64,000 nt of DNA, taken from positions 62,001-126,000 of the forward strand of contig JAFSPG010000016.1 of the NCBI GenBank assembly GCA_017443025.1, read 5' to 3'. Shown here in pieces: positions 60,587 to 64,000 of this stretch (positions are counted from its first letter, which is position 1; the number at the start of each line of letters is the position of its first letter). Made by a program: the position numbers and the translations under genes. The notes below the pieces were generated by a model that was not told the DNA's origin, did no database searches, and worked only from the letters and a program-made list of their open reading frames with translations. The DNA is from Bacteroidales bacterium (lineage in GTDB: Bacteria; Bacteroidota; Bacteroidia; Bacteroidales; UBA932).

Positions 60587-61777
60587 TCAGAAGTTCTCCT
60601 TCATTTTCTCGAAGAGGTTGCGGTCGTCGCGGCTCGGGTTGGGAGTGAATGATTCGCTCGCCCTCATACCTTCGATGGCTTCTTTCTCGCTCTTGGAGAG
60701 TTTCTTCGGAATCCAGACGATGAACTTGACGTAAAGGTCGCCGTTGGAGCTTCCGAGATAGTTGCGCAGGCCGGGAAGTCCTTTGCCCTTGAGCCTTACG
60801 ACCGTACCTGACTGGGTGCCGGGTTCTACCTTGACTTTATATGCGCCGTCCAGTGCCTGGATCGTAACTTCTGTGCCGAGTATGGCGTCGGTTACCGAGA
60901 TAATCTGGGTGCAGAAAAGGTCTTTTCCGTCGCGGAGGAATCTTTCGTGAGGGAGTTCCTCAACCAGCACGAGAAGGTCGCCGGAAGGGCCGCCGCGCTT
61001 GCCGGCATGGCCCTGGCCGCTTACGGAGAGTTGCATTCCGTTTTCTATGCCTGCGGGGATATTGACATCTATCGGTACTCTCTTGCGTATCAGGCCGGTG
61101 CCGTTGCAGTTGCGGCAGGGGTTCTTGACAATCTGGCCTTCGCCTCCGCAGCGGGGGCAGGTGGTGTATGTAATCGTACGCCCGAAAATGCCCGCCGAAA
61201 CGTGCTGCTCCTGGCCGGAACCTTTACAGTTCGGGCAGGTCTCTATGTCGGAAGCATTCTTGGTGCCTTTCCCGCCGCATTCGGGGCAAGCCTCATTGCG
61301 TTCGATTGAAACCGTCTTGGTAACGCCCTTGGCGATTTCTTCGAGCGTAAGTTTTACGCGGGTACGGATATCCCGGCCGCGGATGACTCTGTCGCGGGCC
61401 TGTCCACCCTGACCTCCGAAACCGCCGAAGCCCCCGAAACCGCCGAATCCTCCGAAGCCCTGGAAACTTCCTCCGAATAGATTGCTCAGTATGTCGTTGA
61501 GGTCGAAGTTGCTGAAGTCGGCGGCGCCCTGACCGTCGATGCCGGCGTGGCCGAACTGGTCGTAGCGCTTCTTCTTTTCGGGGTCGCTAAGCACGGAGTA
61601 GGCCTCGGAGGCCTCCTTGAAGATGGCTTCGGCCTTCTTCTTCTCTTCCTCCGTGCCGTTCACCCATTTATAAGGATGCCATTTGAGCGTAATCTGCTTG
61701 TAGGCCGATTTGATTTCATCGGCCGATGCGGAACGTGACACGCCCAAAACCTCGTAGTAATCTCTTTTTTCTGCCAT
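60587..61777 (-). CDS. dnaJ: Chaperone DnaJ with HPD motif changed to HPY
   Basis: A 396-residue Hsp40. J domain 1-75 begins KRDYYEVLGVSRSAS; a Gly/Phe region follows (~85-125) with repeated GGFGGFGG. The zinc-finger domain has four CxxCxGxG-type repeats (CPECGGKG, CPNCKGSG, CPRCGGEG, CRNCNGTG), then the two C-terminal substrate-binding domains. The invariant His-Pro-Asp, needed to stimulate DnaK ATPase, reads H34-P35-Y36 here (codon TAT at 61670-61672); one G-to-T change from GAT would account for it. Everything else looks intact. It follows grpE by 8 nt. Confidence 0.93.
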   Translation of the reverse strand: MAEKRDYYEVLGVSRSASADEIKSAYKQITLKWHPYKWVNGTEEEKKKAEAIFKEASEAYSVLSDPEKKKRYDQFGHAGIDGQGAADFSNFDLNDILSNLFGGSFQGFGGFGGFGGFGGFGGQGGQARDRVIRGRDIRTRVKLTLEEIAKGVTKTVSIERNEACPECGGKGTKNASDIETCPNCKGSGQEQHVSAGIFGRTITYTTCPRCGGEGQIVKNPCRNCNGTGLIRKRVPIDVNIPAGIENGMQLSVSGQGHAGKRGGPSGDLLVLVEELPHERFLRDGKDLFCTQIISVTDAILGTEVTIQALDGAYKVKVEPGTQSGTVVRLKGKGLPGLRNYLGSSNGDLYVKFIVWIPKKLSKSEKEAIEGMRASESFTPNPSRDDRNLFEKMKENF

Positions 61778-61785
61778 AAGTCAAA

Positions 61786-62271
61786 TTAAATTCCGACGGC
61801 CACTTTTGCAAAGCGGAGAACTTTGCCTCCATAGAGGTAACCTGTCTGGATTACATCATATACAAGGCCTTTCTTCTCCTCTTCAGCAACGGGGACCATC
61901 GCTTCCGCTTCATGGAAATCGGTGTCGAACTTGGCACCCATCGCTTCAATCTTTTCGAGCCCGCAGCTCTTGAGATATGCGAATAACTTATTGTAAATCA
62001 ATGTTGTACCTTCCTTTGCGGCTTCGTCTTTGGAGGACTCCAGAAGCTGCATTGCGCGCTCAAGGTCATCGAGCACCGGGAGCAAACCCTTAATGGTGTC
62101 GGCTGCAGCGTTGCTGACGATTTCCTTCCTCTGCTCCTCGTTGCGGAGACGGAAGGTGTTGAACTCGGCCAGAAGCTTAAGGTAATCGCTTTTCTCCTTT
62201 GCGAGTTCTTCCTCAAGAGAGGCAATCCTGGCCTCTGTTTCCTCCTGTTTCTTATTCTTGGTTTTTGCCAT
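61786..62271 (-). CDS. grpE: Nucleotide exchange factor GrpE
   Basis: A 161-residue cofactor that releases ADP from DnaK. A long N-terminal coiled-coil (about residues 8-55) leads into LLAEFNTFRLRNEEQRKE and LLPVLDDLERAM. The C-terminal beta domain has VYDVIQTGYLYGGKVLRFAKVAV, split VYDVIQTGYLYGG and KVLRFAKVAV, the family signature. It is the first gene of the grpE-dnaJ pair; a TATCTTTG box lies ~100 nt upstream on the minus strand (62368-62375), without a good -33. Confidence 0.96.
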   Translation of the reverse strand: MAKTKNKKQEETEARIASLEEELAKEKSDYLKLLAEFNTFRLRNEEQRKEIVSNAAADTIKGLLPVLDDLERAMQLLESSKDEAAKEGTTLIYNKLFAYLKSCGLEKIEAMGAKFDTDFHEAEAMVPVAEEEKKGLVYDVIQTGYLYGGKVLRFAKVAVGI

Positions 62272-62384
62272 AATACCTTAATGATATATTGCTGTAAGCG
62301 TTTCCACAAAATTACTGCCAAGCGTCATTTACTGACAGAATGGCAGATTCTTTATTCTTTGCGGCGACAAAGATACTCAACAGT

Positions 62385-62416
62385 TTTGAAGAAAGGAGAA
62401 TTATTCGTAAGTTTGA
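62385..62416 (+). promoter_or_regulatory. Promoter of the gene at 62436
   Basis: TTTG (62385-62388), 20-nt spacer, TAAGTTTG (62409-62416): exact consensus, 19 nt before the ATG. Confidence 0.82.
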
Positions 62417-62435
62417 ACTCCAAAAATCTGTCAGA

Positions 62436-64000
62436 TGAGGCGTTTCCTTGCGGTTTTAACATTATCAGCCGTACTGGCTCCCACCCTTTGGGCCAGGCGC
62501 GTCGAAGGACGCGTCCACAGCGGATTGCGCCTGCTTTCCGGCATTATCGTAACTGACGGAGTCAATTTTACAAAGACAGGCCACGAAGGCACTTTCCGAC
62601 TTGACGCCTCCGACGCAAATACATTCATCAGCGTTGTCGTTCCTGAAGGTTTCACCGTTCCGGAAGCCGGCTTTTTCCAGAGGCTGGAAGGCCGCCGCTG
62701 GTTCGATTTCGACCTCAATCCTTCATTTGTTTCGAATGATTACACCCTTATGGCTTTATACGTCCCTGCTCCTGACGGCGATGACACTCTCGGAGTATTC
62801 AGGCGTGAGATTATGCCTGCTCTTTCCGATGCAGCTCTTCGCCTGAGGATTGCCGGGAGGACGAACGCCTTGCTTTTCGGCCGGCCCTCAGCAGAAGAAT
62901 TCAGTGAACTGAAAAAGACAAAAGTCCCTCTATACGGAGTGAAATCAGGCGGCAGGATGCCCGACAACTATGCCTTTTACCTTGGCTCTGAGCTAATCAT
63001 CGTATCTGATAATCCGCCCTTCATCGGCGGGCTGATTGGCAATGCCTCTAAAGATGCCGCCCTGATTATAGCTCTAAGCCAGCCCATGTATTCGATGGAT
63101 GATGGCGGAGCCTCTATCATTGAAGCCGTTAAAGGCAGGAAGGTGGATTTTATAAGCGGCTACGAAAGGCGCAGACACAATACCATTTTTAACGACAGCA
63201 TTGAAGAACACGTAATTCCTTCGCTGTGCGGAGCCTCCTGGGAGGATACCCGTTCATCTGACGGCAGCCCTCGCGGGTTCTCGCTTTTCAGACATGGCGC
63301 CAAAGGACTTGAATGGCAGATTTGCAACATCGGAGCCGCTCCAGATTTGCAGTTCGAAGTCATCACTCCAGGAGGGAATGCAAAGTATCCCTCGGAACTC
63401 CTTGTAAGAGTCTGGGATTACGATTCCAAATGGGAAATCTCCTGGGCACAGGACGGAGCCTCTATGGGCAAAATGAAGGAAATTGAGCCGGGGCTTCTGG
63501 CTGCCACCCCCGGGCGCTATGCCAAAGAGGCCCAAATCAAAGTGACCGACCGTTTCGGAGCGGTGCGCCTTGCTGACGCAAATCTGAAAGAGCATCCCGA
63601 GATGTCCGAGAGCTTCAGCGTCCGCGACAAGACGGAAGCTCAGTTTTACGCCGAAGTATTTTCAGCCATCGGAAGGGGAGTCTCCACCCTCGGATTCAAT
63701 CTCCAGCTGACTTCTTCAGGTTCGGTGATTCTTTGCCGCGACAGTTATCCCCGCTACAGCGATGCTCCAGGCGGCATACGCGCAGCCGACCTTATAAGGA
63801 AAGTCGAGGCCTACACTTTAGGGAAAGGCCTTTCGCCCAGGCGCTATACTTTCTCCGTCAACAGCGGCTCCGGAGTCGGTGAAGGCAAGGTGTGGCCGGA
63901 ATTCCGCAAATTCGCAGATGCCTGCTGCAATGTATTGATGGATGCAGGACTCGGCGAGAGGCTCATGGTGGCCAGCTTCGACGACCGGCTCCTTAACTAT
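62436..64000 (+). CDS. Secreted metallophosphoesterase-GDPD fusion with degenerate active sites (3' end outside window)
   Basis: At least 521 residues; the frame is open to the window end. Signal peptide MRRFLAVLTLSAVLAPTLWA, then a MetallophosN-like domain (VEGRVHSGLRLLSGIIVTDG). A region then follows the layout of calcineurin-like phosphoesterases, but the usual GD becomes GRPS (~148), GNHD becomes VKSGGR (~168), HxP becomes SQP (~214) and GHTH becomes GYER (~241). A MetallophosC-like segment follows (SLCGASWED, DGSPRGF). From ~397 it resembles GDPD: LGFNLQLT where the family has ELD, ILCRDSY where HE/HD is usual, and TFSVNS for NIEIK. Likely a pseudoenzyme or binding protein. Confidence 0.75.

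Overview
The window is a stretch of a Bacteroidales chromosome, most likely a gut or rumen lineage. Evidence: SusC/SusD pair, BACON-type lipoproteins, a DUF6377 regulator, the rpsF-rpsR-rplI order, and repeated matches to the Bacteroidetes promoter TTTG-N19/20-TAnnTTTG. No Shine-Dalgarno pattern stands out. Nothing seen fixes the genus.

Bases 1-25,600 are mainly housekeeping. After the 3' part of hisS and an initiator tRNA, a dense leftward block runs from 10,774 to 808: rubrerythrin, a TIGR02757-type protein, a zeta-like kinase, tldD/tldE, a GT2 glycosyltransferase, trkA, a YgjP-like metalloprotease and a GH31 glucosidase. Right of it lies the leftward rpsF-rpsR-rplI operon, then a rightward run of a lipid A-type acyltransferase, a DUF4831 protein, pepD and a POT peptide transporter. 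Two ~111-bp palindromes bracket a RAYT-type Y1 transposase and bcp (17,212-19,030). Leftward murI and a BI-1 protein follow, then a rightward glnA-prfB-fumarase-S4 operon.

Bases 26,146-59,678 form one large polysaccharide-utilisation-type locus. A leftward EEP lipoprotein and a rightward DUF6377 membrane regulator diverge at its left edge. A first rightward operon encodes a second EEP hydrolase, surface lipoproteins, SusC, SusD, a DUF5689-like lipoprotein and two large modular lipoproteins. A second operon, with its own promoter, encodes a 1679-residue lipoprotein (metallophosphoesterase plus SGNH hydrolase), GH28, a heparinase II/III-like lyase, a VOC lipoprotein, a GH39-like glycosidase, KduD, a lone GatC-type EIIC permease and KduI with a signal peptide. 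The inferred logic is capture and depolymerisation of a uronate-containing, perhaps phosphorylated or esterified glycan. Lyase products would be isomerised in the periplasm by KduI, imported by the EIIC protein and reduced by KduD.

The right edge (59,680-64,000) has a candidate structured small RNA, tRNA-Arg(ACG) behind rplS, dnaJ-grpE, and a truncated secreted gene. In dnaJ the HPD motif reads HPY. The truncated gene encodes a metallophosphoesterase-GDPD fusion whose two catalytic centres both look degenerate. Most notable items: a ~310-residue FN3-plus-jelly-roll-like module used five times in three neighbouring proteins, the periplasmic KduI/lone EIIC arrangement, the REP/RAYT unit, the DnaJ substitution, the double pseudo-phosphoesterase and the small RNA candidate.
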